From Planctomycetota bacterium (GTDB lineage Bacteria > Planctomycetota > GCA-002687715), in NCBI GenBank assembly GCA_002683135.1, contig NYSS01000115.1:1-49647 (forward strand): DNA of 49,647 nucleotides. The letters run 5' to 3'. The notes under the pieces were generated by a model. That model saw nothing but the letters and a program-made list of their open reading frames with translations, had not been told where the DNA came from and made no database searches. The first letter of the stretch is position 1. Each line of letters begins with the position of its first letter. Below, in pieces: positions 1-8,630 of this stretch. Made by a program: the position numbers and the translations under genes.

Positions 1-1
1 C

Positions 2-1000
2 GATCTTCGCAAACGGCGGTCGGCCAACGCGGCCACGGGTCACCTCTTACGCGCCATCCACATGGCCCGCACGAAGGAGCGCACCTTCCTCCCCATCGCC
101 TATGTGGCCCTATCCAAGACCCGCGATATCGCAGCGGTGAAGACCGTGGTCGCGGGCCTCAGCCACCCCAAGAGCCCCGTACGCGCGGGCGCCGCCATCG
201 CCCTTGGGCGCGTCCTGCAGGAACCTGGCAAGAAACTCGTGCGGAATTTGGGACGTGTCCTCGACGCCGAAAGTGACGTCTTCGTCCGCCGCATGCTCCT
301 GATCTCCCTCGGCCGCGTCGGAGGCGACGAGGTCAAGCCCGTGCTCGTCACCGCCCTGAAGCACAAGGACCGCCAGCATCGCGCGTTCGCCGCCATCGCC
401 TGCGCCATCGCCGGCTACGACGACCTGATCGACCGGTTTCGCCGCGAATTGGCCAGCGCCCGCGATGCGAGCATGAAGGGCGCGTTCGCCGTCGCCCTCG
501 CCATCCTCGACGACCGGCAAGCTATAGGGCCCATTCTGCAGCTGCTCGAGCGCGACAGGAACCCGGACGTCCGCGCACACCTCGTCGAAGCGCTGACGGT
601 CCTCGAAGCCCGTTCCGCTGTCCCCGTCCTGGAGGCGCTCCTCATCAAGTCCAAGAGCGCCGCGCTCCAAGCCTCGTGCGCGCAAGCCCTGGGTCTCATC
701 GGACCGACCGCCGTGCGGGCGACTCTGCTGGCGGCGTTACGGGGACACGCATCCGCCCTCGCTGCCAAGGGCGGCATCGCGACCGGCCTCGGACGCATGG
801 GTGACCATCGCGCCATCGAAGCGCTGGTCACGATAGCTACGGACGAAGCCGAGCAAGACATCACTCGAGCGTTCGCCGTGACCGCCCTCGGCATCCTCGG
901 CGAGAGAGAGCCCGGGCTCCCGCCGTTCTCCCGCGTCGCCATCGACGCCCACTACGAGCTCCGTATCGACGTCCTGGATGAGCTCCGATGGCTGTTCTGA
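2..1000 (+). CDS. HEAT-repeat protein, 5' end outside window
   Basis: The protein is made almost entirely of two-helix HEAT/PBS-lyase-type repeats of about 30-35 residues, with repeated patterns such as SPVRAGAAIALGRV, DVFVRRMLLISLGRVG and KSAALQASCAQALGLIG. Such solenoids usually act as protein-binding scaffolds; no catalytic motif is visible and the partner is unknown. An ATG at 62 would give 312 aa. However, the frame stays open to the left edge, and the upstream translation (LRKRRSANAATGHLLRAIHM) has the same helical character. I therefore think the gene starts before the window and is partial here. The next gene begins 115 nt downstream on the same strand. The solenoid assignment is firm; the function is unknown. 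Confidence 0.75.
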   Translation, partial: DLRKRRSANAATGHLLRAIHMARTKERTFLPIAYVALSKTRDIAAVKTVVAGLSHPKSPVRAGAAIALGRVLQEPGKKLVRNLGRVLDAESDVFVRRMLLISLGRVGGDEVKPVLVTALKHKDRQHRAFAAIACAIAGYDDLIDRFRRELASARDASMKGAFAVALAILDDRQAIGPILQLLERDRNPDVRAHLVEALTVLEARSAVPVLEALLIKSKSAALQASCAQALGLIGPTAVRATLLAALRGHASALAAKGGIATGLGRMGDHRAIEALVTIATDEAEQDITRAFAVTALGILGEREPGLPPFSRVAIDAHYELRIDVLDELRWLF

Positions 1001-1115
1001 CCGAGAATCTCTCCCGCCGGTTAACATCCCGAGAGGAGAGATCCCGGCATGAAGGAAGATGCCGGCGGCGGGAACCGTCCAACCCGCCGAGCCCTACCAG
1101 ACCACGGGAGCCCTC

Positions 1116-2657
1116 ATGAGCCATCGCCTCGCCCTGGTTATCGCAGCCTTGTGCGCCGTCGCCTCCGCGCAGGTGAACGACGCCCCGACGCACTACGTCT
1201 GGGCGCTGGATTCCGGCGACCAGATAGCGCCGACACCGATCATCCGGGTCTATACGCCCAGTGGGTTTGAGTTCGCGACGATCGTCGTCCCCGGGACAGG
1301 CCCGGCCCGGGCCCTCGCGTTCGACCGCCTGGGTAACGGGTACGTGTGCCGCGGGGACCTCGTGTACCAGCTTGACCGGACGGGCGCAGCGACGGGAACC
1401 ACCTTCTCTCCGCCCCTCGGGGCCAACAATGCCCAGGACGTCGTCGAGACCCCGCAAGGTGAGATCGCGATCTCGTGGGGCGCTACTGCGGCGGCGTCTG
1501 CCATCTGCGTCTACGACACCGCCGGCAATTTGATCTCGACCTTCACGGATCCGGCCCTCGACCACCCGCGACGCATCACCTGCAGCGCCGACCCGAGCAG
1601 CACGACCATCTATGTAGCGAACCGCGGCGCCCAGGAGATCCGCTCCTTCGACACGGCGGGCGCGCCCCCGACCCTCGACCTCACGACCGACCTCACGTCG
1701 GAGAACATCGGGCCGGTGGGGCTGTGCTACGACAACGCCAACGACGGGCTGTGGGTCGTCAGCAGCTATGGACAGGCCAACGAAATCGGCTGTGTGGACC
1801 TGAACTCGAACACCTGGGCGACCGCCCTCAGCTATCCGCCGACGGGCGCATCCGGTCTCCTCGCGCCAGCGGGGGCGACGTACGACCGCTTTCGCCGCAT
1901 CTACGTCGCCGGACGAAACAAGAACGGCGGGACACCGGGCGTCTACGTCTTCGAAGCCAATGACCTCCCGACGACCCCGCCAGCGATCCCGCCGGCAACC
2001 ACGCCAGCGTTCCTCGCCTACTGGCCACGTGTTGGCGCCACGCCGATCAACGTCATCGACGTCGCACCGCAGCCGAGTGAGCAGGCCACGTGCGCACCCA
2101 TGGAAGGCGGCCAGTACATCCTTGAGATGGGCGCCGTCAACCGGGTGACCTTCAGCAACCCGGCGACACCGGGCGCCCCCTATGCCGCGGCCTTCAGCGG
2201 CGAGTGGAGCCTGAATCCGTGCGGCTCACCGTTCATTCAGGGAGTGCTCGAGCTTGGCTTCCTGGCGCCCGACGTACGCGGCATCCCCCTCGCTTCAGAC
2301 GATTTTTTCTGGGGCAGCGTCGCGGTGAACACACCGGGGCCGAGCTTCGTCCCCACACCCATCAACCCGCTCACCCTGCTGCCCTATCTCAATGACCTGA
2401 GTCTCCCGCCCTGGAACATCGGCATCAGCGGCTTCATCGGTGACCTGGACGCGACCGGGTTCGAGGACGGCTACATCGACCTCACGAACCTCATCGACCC
2501 AGCCAACGCCAATGGCACGGACGGGATGAAGATCGAGTTGGCATGGGTGACTTTCGACTACAGCGAGCCGGCCTTGTTCGGCTATGTCTCGCAGCCCCTG
2601 TGCCTGGTGCTCCGCAACCCTGACGCCGCGCCGGTGGTGGCCGTCCCCTGCCTCTGA
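1116..2657 (+). CDS. Secreted beta-propeller-like protein
   Basis: This protein of 513 aa is predicted to be exported. The start at 1116 is chosen because MSHRLALVIAALCAVASAQ is a clean signal peptide with an AxA-Q cleavage site and a GGGAG ribosome site lies 5 nt upstream; an in-frame ATG at 1059 would put 19 non-signal residues in front. The mature part has repeated short beta-rich units with NHL/SMP-30-like phrases (GPARALAFDRLGNGYV, TTIYVANRGAQEIRSF, GLLAPAGATYDRFRRIYVAG) over about residues 30-300. A different C-terminal region ends in PLCLVLRNPDAAPVVAVPCL. No enzyme motif is seen. The gene converges on the anti-sigma candidate with 4 nt between stops. The family is common in large planctomycete secretomes; the role is unknown. 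Confidence 0.7.
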   Translation: MSHRLALVIAALCAVASAQVNDAPTHYVWALDSGDQIAPTPIIRVYTPSGFEFATIVVPGTGPARALAFDRLGNGYVCRGDLVYQLDRTGAATGTTFSPPLGANNAQDVVETPQGEIAISWGATAAASAICVYDTAGNLISTFTDPALDHPRRITCSADPSSTTIYVANRGAQEIRSFDTAGAPPTLDLTTDLTSENIGPVGLCYDNANDGLWVVSSYGQANEIGCVDLNSNTWATALSYPPTGASGLLAPAGATYDRFRRIYVAGRNKNGGTPGVYVFEANDLPTTPPAIPPATTPAFLAYWPRVGATPINVIDVAPQPSEQATCAPMEGGQYILEMGAVNRVTFSNPATPGAPYAAAFSGEWSLNPCGSPFIQGVLELGFLAPDVRGIPLASDDFFWGSVAVNTPGPSFVPTPINPLTLLPYLNDLSLPPWNIGISGFIGDLDATGFEDGYIDLTNLIDPANANGTDGMKIELAWVTFDYSEPALFGYVSQPLCLVLRNPDAAPVVAVPCL

Positions 2658-2661
2658 TCGT

Positions 2662-4287
2662 CTACCGATCTTCCTTGTCGAGACGACCCAGGTAGCGCGC
2701 GGCCAGGGCGCGGAGCGGCGGACGCGCCGCCGCCTCCGAGAGGAACTCGAGGGTCGTACGGGCGGTGTCGTCACCCAGCCGCGCGAGCAGGTGGATGACC
2801 TCACGCTGCTGCTCGGGAGCGGCCTCCCTGCTAACGCAGAGATCGACGATGTAGTCCGCCACCTTCGACTGAGCCAGCGGCGCGGCGGCGACCCGCCCTA
2901 GCATGCGGCGCCGCAGGTGCTCCGGATGACGTGGACGCTTGCGATACTCCTCGAGGAGCCACTCCAAGGGCGCTCCGTAGTCGCCCAGAGAGACGAGCCC
3001 CCCGGCAGCCGAGATGCGCGCGAGCAACGCCTCCTCATGCTGGAACGCATTGCTGAGCGCGTCACGACACCGCGCGTTCCGCTGACGTGCGAGCCCCTCG
3101 ATCGCCGCGACGCGGAGGTCCAGGTTCGGGGCGTCGACATACGGCATGAGCATGTCGATCGCACGCGAACTTCGGACGCGGCTCAGACACCACATTCCGA
3201 GGCGTCGGCGCACCGGCGTCGCGTCCGCGGCCAGCAGGATCTCCTCGATGGCGCCGACGACTTCGTCCGGCCGGCGGTCATACTTGCGCACCACGGCGCG
3301 TATGCGGCGCCACTGGGACGCCTGCGTACGACTGCTGATCCCATCGCGTTCCGCGATCGCGGCCATCGAATCCAGGACCTCTCTCAGCGAGAGCTTGCGC
3401 TTCGGATCCCGGCGCTGCATCGCCTCGAATTCGAGCGCTAGGCGCTCGTTCGCCGCCATCAGATCGGCGACGCGGACCTGGAGCTGCTCCTTGTCCTGGT
3501 CGAGGGCGGCCATCAGCTCGGTGTGCTGGGACGTCGTCAGGACCATGAGCCCTTCGTCCCCCTCGAGATCGCTCATGCGCGCGAGCACCTCCCCCGCCAG
3601 CCGCGGTCCCCCGCCGTCGAACAGCCGCGGCTCGCCGGGCTCGATACCGTCCGTGAACTCCCCATCGACCACGCGGACGGCGCCAGCGAAGGACGTCACC
3701 ATGAGGTAGCCACCCCGGCGAGAGGTGTCCGGGCCGAGAAGCAACGCCGCATCGCCCTGCACGAACGCCTTGCCGAAACCTCCTACGTCGACGCGGGCAT
3801 CCGCGGACGCTGACGCCACCTCGACGCTGCCGCGCTCCAAGGCCACCGCAGCGGGGACTTCGGATACGACGGAGATGCGCCCCCCCGGTCTCACCCTCAA
3901 CCGTGCGTCACCGACCCGCACCTCCCGCAAGGAACCGGACGCGGCGATCACGTCACCAGCCCGCGCGACGGGAACGACGGGCCGGCTGTCCGCACCGTCA
4001 GCCGCATCGGAGAGCGTCCGCCCAAACAGGAAGGCGGCGGCGACCAGGACAGCGGCGGCGGCGGTGGCGGCCACCCGTGGCCACCACCTGAACGGAGGGA
4101 GCACCTCGGGGGCGAAGGCGGAGGGGCTCACGGATTCGAGCGCCGAGGAGAGCACCAGGTGGTCCCGGACGAGGTCACGAAGCCCAGGGTCGTCCTGCAC
4201 CGTCTGGCTGAAGGCGATCGCCTCTTCTTCGGAGAGTTCCCCGTCGAGCAAGAGGTCGAGCCGTTGCTGGAGTTCTTGCGGACTCAT
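2662..4287 (-). CDS. Membrane anti-sigma factor candidate with FecR-like and HEAT domains
   Basis: The start codon overlaps the stop of the ECF sigma gene by 4 nt (ATGA), so this 541-aa protein is very probably its regulator. The first 50 residues are an acidic helical domain (MSPQELQQRLDLLLDGELSE) of the anti-sigma type, but without the HxxxCxxC zinc motif. One membrane helix follows at about residues 70-90. Outside the membrane there is a FecR-like beta domain (about 100-230), a short helical/coiled-coil stretch (about 255-290) and HEAT-like repeats to the end (about 330-541). Inference: the inner domain binds the sigma factor and the outer solenoid senses or binds something in the envelope. 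The sigma-binding role rests on gene pairing and architecture, not on a diagnostic motif. Confidence 0.7.
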   Translation of the reverse strand: MSPQELQQRLDLLLDGELSEEEAIAFSQTVQDDPGLRDLVRDHLVLSSALESVSPSAFAPEVLPPFRWWPRVAATAAAAVLVAAAFLFGRTLSDAADGADSRPVVPVARAGDVIAASGSLREVRVGDARLRVRPGGRISVVSEVPAAVALERGSVEVASASADARVDVGGFGKAFVQGDAALLLGPDTSRRGGYLMVTSFAGAVRVVDGEFTDGIEPGEPRLFDGGGPRLAGEVLARMSDLEGDEGLMVLTTSQHTELMAALDQDKEQLQVRVADLMAANERLALEFEAMQRRDPKRKLSLREVLDSMAAIAERDGISSRTQASQWRRIRAVVRKYDRRPDEVVGAIEEILLAADATPVRRRLGMWCLSRVRSSRAIDMLMPYVDAPNLDLRVAAIEGLARQRNARCRDALSNAFQHEEALLARISAAGGLVSLGDYGAPLEWLLEEYRKRPRHPEHLRRRMLGRVAAAPLAQSKVADYIVDLCVSREAAPEQQREVIHLLARLGDDTARTTLEFLSEAAARPPLRALAARYLGRLDKEDR

Positions 4288-4862
4288 GACTCCTCCAGGT
4301 CCTCCTTGAGCCTCTGCTTGGCCCTGAAGAGAACGATCGACACCGTGTTCCCGGTCGTGCCGAGGCGTTCCCCGATCTCCTTACACGTCAGGCCTTCGAC
4401 GTAACGCAAAGAGAGAATCTTCTTGTAGCGATCGGGCAGCGCCGCGATGGCGCGCCGCAGTCGTTCCGTATCTTCCTTGAGGAGCGCCGCCTCGACAGGA
4501 GACTCCGGGGGCACCAGCCGCGCGGCGGGGCCACGCGGATCAGCCGACTCCTTCACCCGGGCCTCGAGCTGCGCACGACGGCGAACGGAGATGGCGAGGT
4601 TGACGCCGATCCGGAAGAACCAGGTCGAGAAGCGATGCTCCCCGTCATACAGGTGCAAGCTCTTCCATGCCTTCAGGACGGTATCCTGCGCCAGATCTCG
4701 CGCGTGATCCGGGTCGCTGGCGAGGGGAATCAGAATGCCCTCGAGCGACCGCTGGTAGCGCTGCACCAGTTCGCCGTAGGCCTCCTGCTCACCCGCCTTG
4801 GCCCGGACCACCAGGTCCCGGTCGCGGATCACCGTCTCTTTGGGCTCGTTTGCCTTACGCAT
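4284..4862 (-). CDS. ECF-type RNA polymerase sigma factor
   Basis: This 192-aa protein has the two domains of group 4 sigma factors. Region 2 (about residues 28-98) includes DLAQDTVLKAWKSLHLY and the promoter-melting segment FSTWFFRIGVNLA. Region 4 (about 130-185) includes the helix-turn-helix LTCKEIGERLGTTGNTVSIV. The usual region 1 is absent, as expected for ECF factors. It would direct RNA polymerase to a small regulon, under control of the membrane protein whose gene overlaps its stop codon. The ATG at 4862 follows a weak GAAAGG site. The upstream 125 nt are shared with a divergent membrane-protein gene. The family call is firm; the ECF subgroup and regulon cannot be read from here. Confidence 0.92.
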   Translation of the reverse strand: MRKANEPKETVIRDRDLVVRAKAGEQEAYGELVQRYQRSLEGILIPLASDPDHARDLAQDTVLKAWKSLHLYDGEHRFSTWFFRIGVNLAISVRRRAQLEARVKESADPRGPAARLVPPESPVEAALLKEDTERLRRAIAALPDRYKKILSLRYVEGLTCKEIGERLGTTGNTVSIVLFRAKQRLKEDLEES

Positions 4863-4950
4863 GGCGGATCACAGCCTTTCGCGGCTACTCCCCTTCTACG
4901 GCCGACAACGGCGCATCTTCTGTGAGAAGTGCTCCGATCCTACCGAGGGT

Positions 4951-4980
4951 TTTGCCGCAAGGCGCCGCGGCCTATAGGGT
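4951..4980 (+). promoter_or_regulatory. Putative promoter of membrane protein gene at 4988
   Basis: TTGCCG at 4952-4957 and TAGGGT at 4975-4980 are separated by 17 nt. Only 7 nt separate the -10 box from the GTG at 4988, so a transcript would begin at or next to the start codon. No Shine-Dalgarno sequence precedes this GTG. Both facts fit a leaderless mRNA. Confidence 0.45.
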
Positions 4981-4987
4981 AGCGGCC

Positions 4988-6490
4988 GTGGCGAAGGGGA
5001 CTTTCAGCGAACGCGCCGGGCTGCTGGCGTTCGTGGTGGCGACGGCCTGGGTGGTCTGCGAAGCCCGCTGGTTCGGCGGGTGGCTGAGCCACGTTCCCTT
5101 GGCCTCGGACCTTCAGGCCATGGCCGGCGAAGGCCCGGCCCCCACGGCCTTGCTGGCAGCGAGTCTCGGACGTGACCCCATCGTCTGGCGGGTCCTCTCG
5201 GCCGTCCTCGTCGCCCTCGTTGGCGTCCGCGCGGGGGTGTGCGTGGCGCGGGCCTGGGACGCCCCCGCGGCGACCTGGCTCCTGCCGGTCATGCTCGTCT
5301 CTCACCCCTTCGCGTTGCTCGCCTCCCGTGACGTACCGACGCTCGCGATCCTGGTGTGGTGCCTCGTGGGATTGCTCACCCTCGAGGTGCTCATCCGCCG
5401 CAGACCGTGGCTCGGCCTGGGCATGCTCGGCGCGGCGACGATCTTGTCCCTCGTCGGGGACATGGAGAACGCGGCCTCGTGGCCGAAGGCGGTCGGCGAA
5501 CTATGCGCGCCGGTCGGTGACCCGGAAGCGGGAGTACCCTGGAGACGACGCGCATCGTTGGCAGTCCCGGTGCTTATCCTCCTAGGAATCGGGCACCGCC
5601 GCCGGCGACCGGGGGATGAAGCACCCATGCTCGGAGGGATGCTCGTCCTCATCCTCGGCCTGGGCACCGGACACGTCGTCCAGGCGCTCGGGCTCGCATG
5701 GATACTCGCCTTCGCGGCTGCGCGAGCTTGGCCCCATTCAATCGACCGACTGGTCGTCGTGGCCGCGGCCCTCCTGATGGCGCTCAGCGGACACAACACC
5801 GCCCGCCTCACGGACGCACAACTCGGTTCGCAACGCCAAGGCGTGCGCACCCTCCTCAAGCACGTCGGAGAATTACCGTCGAACAGCGAAGTCGACCTCG
5901 TCGACCTCGTGATCGGGCGCACCATCCTCGGCGACGCCCTCAGCCTCGCCTTCCCGGAACGCGATGTCCGTTCCGAGATCGACCTCATCGATCCCGGCGA
6001 GGGGCGGCAGCTGCGCGTCACCCGCTTCGGACGAGCCCGCGACGAATGGCGACTCGAGCCCGTTATCCGTGCGACGCGCGTCTCGAGTGAGCGATTGTCT
6101 CTGGAGGGCCCCCCATCGGGAGCCATCCTGCCGGCGCGCCGGGCAGAGGAGGAGCCGACGTTTTCATGGACCGTGCCGGTCGATGAGGACCCGGGGCAAG
6201 GCAATTTCATCTTCGTCTGGGCTGGCCACCCCGCCGACGCCCCAGGCCGAACAGTCCGCTCCCTGCCCCTCTCCCCGACCCAGCTCAGCCGCGCACCGCG
6301 GGGCGAGCGGGTTGAGTACGCCTGGCGCCCCTCAGTCCGCGCGCAGGACGGCGGGCACCGAGAGCTGCTGTGGGAACGGGAAGAGCTGACTCGGCGCGGC
6401 ACGACCCTGACCTGGACCGTGGTTGCACGTCCGCGCGGGCGCCTGCACGGCCTCCTCATGGCCGCCCCGCGAGACCTCACCCCGAGGTGA
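4988..6490 (+). CDS. Polytopic membrane protein, GT39-like
   Basis: Translated from GTG 4988 this is about 500 aa. The reading frame is open further upstream, but that part is antisense to the sigma gene and has no membrane character. The N-terminal 300 residues hold roughly eight to nine hydrophobic helices; the layout (RVLSAVLVALVGVRAGVCVA, then a helix ending LVSHPFALLASRD) recalls ArnT/PMT-like GT39 glycosyltransferases. The acidic catalytic motif expected near the N-terminus is not evident. The last 180 residues are soluble and beta-rich. The stop region overlaps the convergent UbiA gene by 14 nt. A similar gene at 28222-29580 lies at the other end of the glycan gene run, also on the plus strand. 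A lipid-linked-sugar-dependent transferase is a guess; membrane location is firm. Confidence 0.6.
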   Translation: MAKGTFSERAGLLAFVVATAWVVCEARWFGGWLSHVPLASDLQAMAGEGPAPTALLAASLGRDPIVWRVLSAVLVALVGVRAGVCVARAWDAPAATWLLPVMLVSHPFALLASRDVPTLAILVWCLVGLLTLEVLIRRRPWLGLGMLGAATILSLVGDMENAASWPKAVGELCAPVGDPEAGVPWRRRASLAVPVLILLGIGHRRRRPGDEAPMLGGMLVLILGLGTGHVVQALGLAWILAFAAARAWPHSIDRLVVVAAALLMALSGHNTARLTDAQLGSQRQGVRTLLKHVGELPSNSEVDLVDLVIGRTILGDALSLAFPERDVRSEIDLIDPGEGRQLRVTRFGRARDEWRLEPVIRATRVSSERLSLEGPPSGAILPARRAEEEPTFSWTVPVDEDPGQGNFIFVWAGHPADAPGRTVRSLPLSPTQLSRAPRGERVEYAWRPSVRAQDGGHRELLWEREELTRRGTTLTWTVVARPRGRLHGLLMAAPRDLTPR

Positions 6491-7406
6491 GATAGAGGAT
6501 GGCGACCCCGACCTGAGCCTCCATCATGAGGACGTACAGGTTGCGCCACATGAAACGGCCGCGGCGCTCGTCAGCCAGCCGAGAGGCGTTCCTTACCATG
6601 AACCACGCCGTCGCCGCCCCATGCGCAGCGAGGACGAGCCCGAGGATGGTGGCCCCCGCGGCGTCCACCGAGAGCAGCGCCCGCCCGCCTACGTGGACGT
6701 ACGGGAGCGCAGCGAAGAGCAACCAGGGCAAGACATAGAACGGCGCCATGATCAAGGCCGCCGCGCGGGCACCGAAGCGGATCGGCAACGTACAGACGCC
6801 GCATAGCCGGTCGCCTTCCACGTCGCTGAAGTCCTTGGTGCTGGCGCAACCGAGGATGAACAAAAAGAACAGCCCGCCGAGCACCCATGGCTCACGGTCA
6901 GCAGCGACCGGCGCCAAGACGGCCCAGCCACACACCTTCAGCAAGGCGCCCCGGGGTAGCGCGATGACCAGCGGAGCCAGCCACCAGATCCTACGCAGAC
7001 GCAGCGGTGGCCCGGAGTACACCCAGGTCAGCAGCGCGGTGAACAGGACGATGATGCCGACCTCGGGGAAGTCCGAAGGCATAACGGAGAACGCCAGCGC
7101 GACGCTGACTGCGTACAGTGCGACAGCAAATCGTCGCGCGCCGGCCACGGTCACGTCTCCCCGTGGCAACGGTCGATCGGGCTTGTTGACGCGGTCCAAC
7201 TCGATGTCGCAAACCTGATTCCACACGTTGCTCGCGGCGTTCAGGAGCACCGCCATGAGGCTGCCCGCGACGAGCAAGAACCACAGGCCTGCGGCGTCGT
7301 GGCGCGCATCCACGACGCCGGCGCCCCACGCGGACGCGGCGCCGGACAGCATTCCCAGCAGCGGAGGGAGCAGCGTGAAAGGTCGCGACAAGCGTAACCA
7401 CGCCAT
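6477..7406 (-). CDS. UbiA-family prenyltransferase
   Basis: This 309-aa integral membrane protein has about eight helices and both UbiA aspartate motifs: N63-x3-D67-x3-D71 followed by NKPDRPLPRG, and KDFSDVEGD (residues 191-199). The YSGPPLRLRR segment near 130 is also typical. UbiA enzymes use Mg2+ to move a prenyl group from a prenyl diphosphate to an acceptor inside the membrane. The second motif, with VEGDR...G...LPIRFG, recalls chlorophyll synthase, homogentisate phytyltransferase and archaeal digeranylgeranylglyceryl-phosphate synthase more than ubiquinone enzymes. The start ATG at 7406 is 1 nt after the stop of the DUF92 gene; an upstream in-frame ATG at 7466 would add a charged, unconserved tail. 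The acceptor cannot be read from the sequence. Confidence 0.88.
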   Translation of the reverse strand: MAWLRLSRPFTLLPPLLGMLSGAASAWGAGVVDARHDAAGLWFLLVAGSLMAVLLNAASNVWNQVCDIELDRVNKPDRPLPRGDVTVAGARRFAVALYAVSVALAFSVMPSDFPEVGIIVLFTALLTWVYSGPPLRLRRIWWLAPLVIALPRGALLKVCGWAVLAPVAADREPWVLGGLFFLFILGCASTKDFSDVEGDRLCGVCTLPIRFGARAAALIMAPFYVLPWLLFAALPYVHVGGRALLSVDAAGATILGLVLAAHGAATAWFMVRNASRLADERRGRFMWRNLYVLMMEAQVGVAILYLTSG

Positions 7407-7407
7407 C

Positions 7408-8088
7408 TCACGTCCCCCCGGCGAGGAGCCACGCGACGGATCCACCGCACGCCGACGCCAAGGCATTCACGACCTCATTGCCATAGCAACAAATACGCCG
7501 CTCGACCGTCGCCCCCAGGGCGCTGTCGACGATATTGCCGCAGACCGCACCCACCACGACCGGCACCATCGCTGATATCCCCCCGAACATCGCGGCAATC
7601 GCCCCCGCCATCAAGGCGGCGACGAGGCCCGCTCCCGTGCCCAGCAGCGTCATCCCACCATCCCTGCCCCGTTCGACGAAAGGACCGACCATGAGCATCC
7701 GCGGCCGACCACGGGCCAACAGCCCGACCTCGCTCGACGCCGTATCCGACCACGCAGCTCCGAGCGCCGCGGCGGCGACAACGGCGGCCACGTCCGGAGG
7801 CGCACACACGAGGAGTGCGGCGGCCGGCCCCGCGTTGGCTAACGCCTGCGCGGCGTCGCGGCGGCGCGTCCGTCCAGGCTTCCGTCCGCGGCCCAAGAGC
7901 GACACCCAGGTGCCCCCGACGACCAGCAGGCCAAACGCACTCAATGTCCCCCATCCGCCCGCTCCGAGGAAGACGGCCGTGAGCCCGCACCCCGCGAGGG
8001 CCCCGGACGGCGTCACGGACCGCGTGGCCCAGAGGACGACGGCGAGGACCGCACCCAGAGCAGCCCCGACAACCCATGGATCGGTCAC
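7408..8088 (-). CDS. DUF92 membrane protein, phytyl-phosphate-kinase-like
   Basis: This 226-aa protein is hydrophobic throughout and matches DUF92 (TIGR00297) landmarks: QALANAGPAA, GAAWSDTASSEVG, MTLLGTGAGL, GNIVDSALGATVERR and YGNEVVNALAS. In plants and cyanobacteria the DUF92 protein VTE6 phosphorylates phytyl phosphate to phytyl diphosphate; archaeal and other bacterial homologues are uncharacterised to my knowledge. Here the gene overlaps the phytol-kinase-like gene by 4 nt upstream and is followed 1 nt later by a UbiA prenyltransferase. That is the order expected for alcohol to monophosphate to diphosphate to transfer. Family membership is strong. The substrate (phytol, geranylgeraniol or a polyprenol) is inferred. 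Confidence 0.87.
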   Translation of the reverse strand: MTDPWVVGAALGAVLAVVLWATRSVTPSGALAGCGLTAVFLGAGGWGTLSAFGLLVVGGTWVSLLGRGRKPGRTRRRDAAQALANAGPAAALLVCAPPDVAAVVAAAALGAAWSDTASSEVGLLARGRPRMLMVGPFVERGRDGGMTLLGTGAGLVAALMAGAIAAMFGGISAMVPVVVGAVCGNIVDSALGATVERRICCYGNEVVNALASACGGSVAWLLAGGT

Positions 8089-8630
8089 GCGGCGACCCCG
8101 ATCAGAAACGCAGCGACGGCCGCAACGACGGGCACCGTGAGGTTGTCATCGACCGGCCCCGGGAGGCTCTCGGACAACGCTCCGATCCCCATGGCAGAGA
8201 ACGCGACGGTCGCGTCAGTGAGGGTGCTGAGCAGCGCCGCAGCGACCGCGAACGCGACGACCGTCGCCGGCACTGTCTTGGACGGATTCCACGGCCAGCG
8301 CGGGCGGGTGAGGAAGACGCCGAAGACGGGGGCCAGCCCGTCCCCCACCGCGAGCGCCAGCCAACCAGCCTGAATCGGAGCGTGCTGGTCCCGGAAGACG
8401 AGCACCAGGGTCAGCACGACCACGGGGTACAGGATCAGGCCGATCCGGCCAGCCCCATCTTCCCGCACCAGCCCGCGGGTGAAGGGCAAGCGATGCAGGA
8501 GCAGCAAATTGAACAAACAGCCAAACGCCGAGAGGCCGGCGACCACCTCCCACCCGAGGACGGGCAGGAGCCACGCACCGGCGCCCAGCGCCAGATGGAC
8601 AACGCGCCTCGAGGCCTCACGGGCGGTCAT
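8085..8630 (-). CDS. Phytol/dolichol-kinase-like membrane protein
   Basis: This 181-aa protein has five to six hydrophobic helices and the features of the CDP-diglyceride synthase/phytol kinase (VTE5, SEC59-like) family. The N-terminal REASRRVVHLALGAG resembles the RKxxH entry of these kinases. The core AVGDGLAPVFGVF is followed by WNPSKTVPATVVAF, the GDGxA...KT(V/W)xGT signature. Such enzymes phosphorylate long-chain isoprenoid alcohols, using CTP in the studied cases. The gene starts inside the end of the phosphodiesterase gene (4-nt ATGA overlap) and ends inside the start of the DUF92 gene (4-nt overlap), so the three are translationally coupled. It is shorter than plant VTE5 but complete for the core. 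Phosphatidate cytidylyltransferase activity is the alternative; the missing long N-terminal region and the neighbours favour an alcohol kinase. Confidence 0.75.
   Translation of the reverse strand: MTAREASRRVVHLALGAGAWLLPVLGWEVVAGLSAFGCLFNLLLLHRLPFTRGLVREDGAGRIGLILYPVVVLTLVLVFRDQHAPIQAGWLALAVGDGLAPVFGVFLTRPRWPWNPSKTVPATVVAFAVAAALLSTLTDATVAFSAMGIGALSESLPGPVDDNLTVPVVAAVAAFLIGVAA

Noticed and set aside
5302-6549. Minus-strand open frame of 415 codons opposite the membrane protein
   Set aside because: Ser/Arg-rich, low-complexity translation without motifs; the plus strand has membrane helices and a consistent C-terminal domain.
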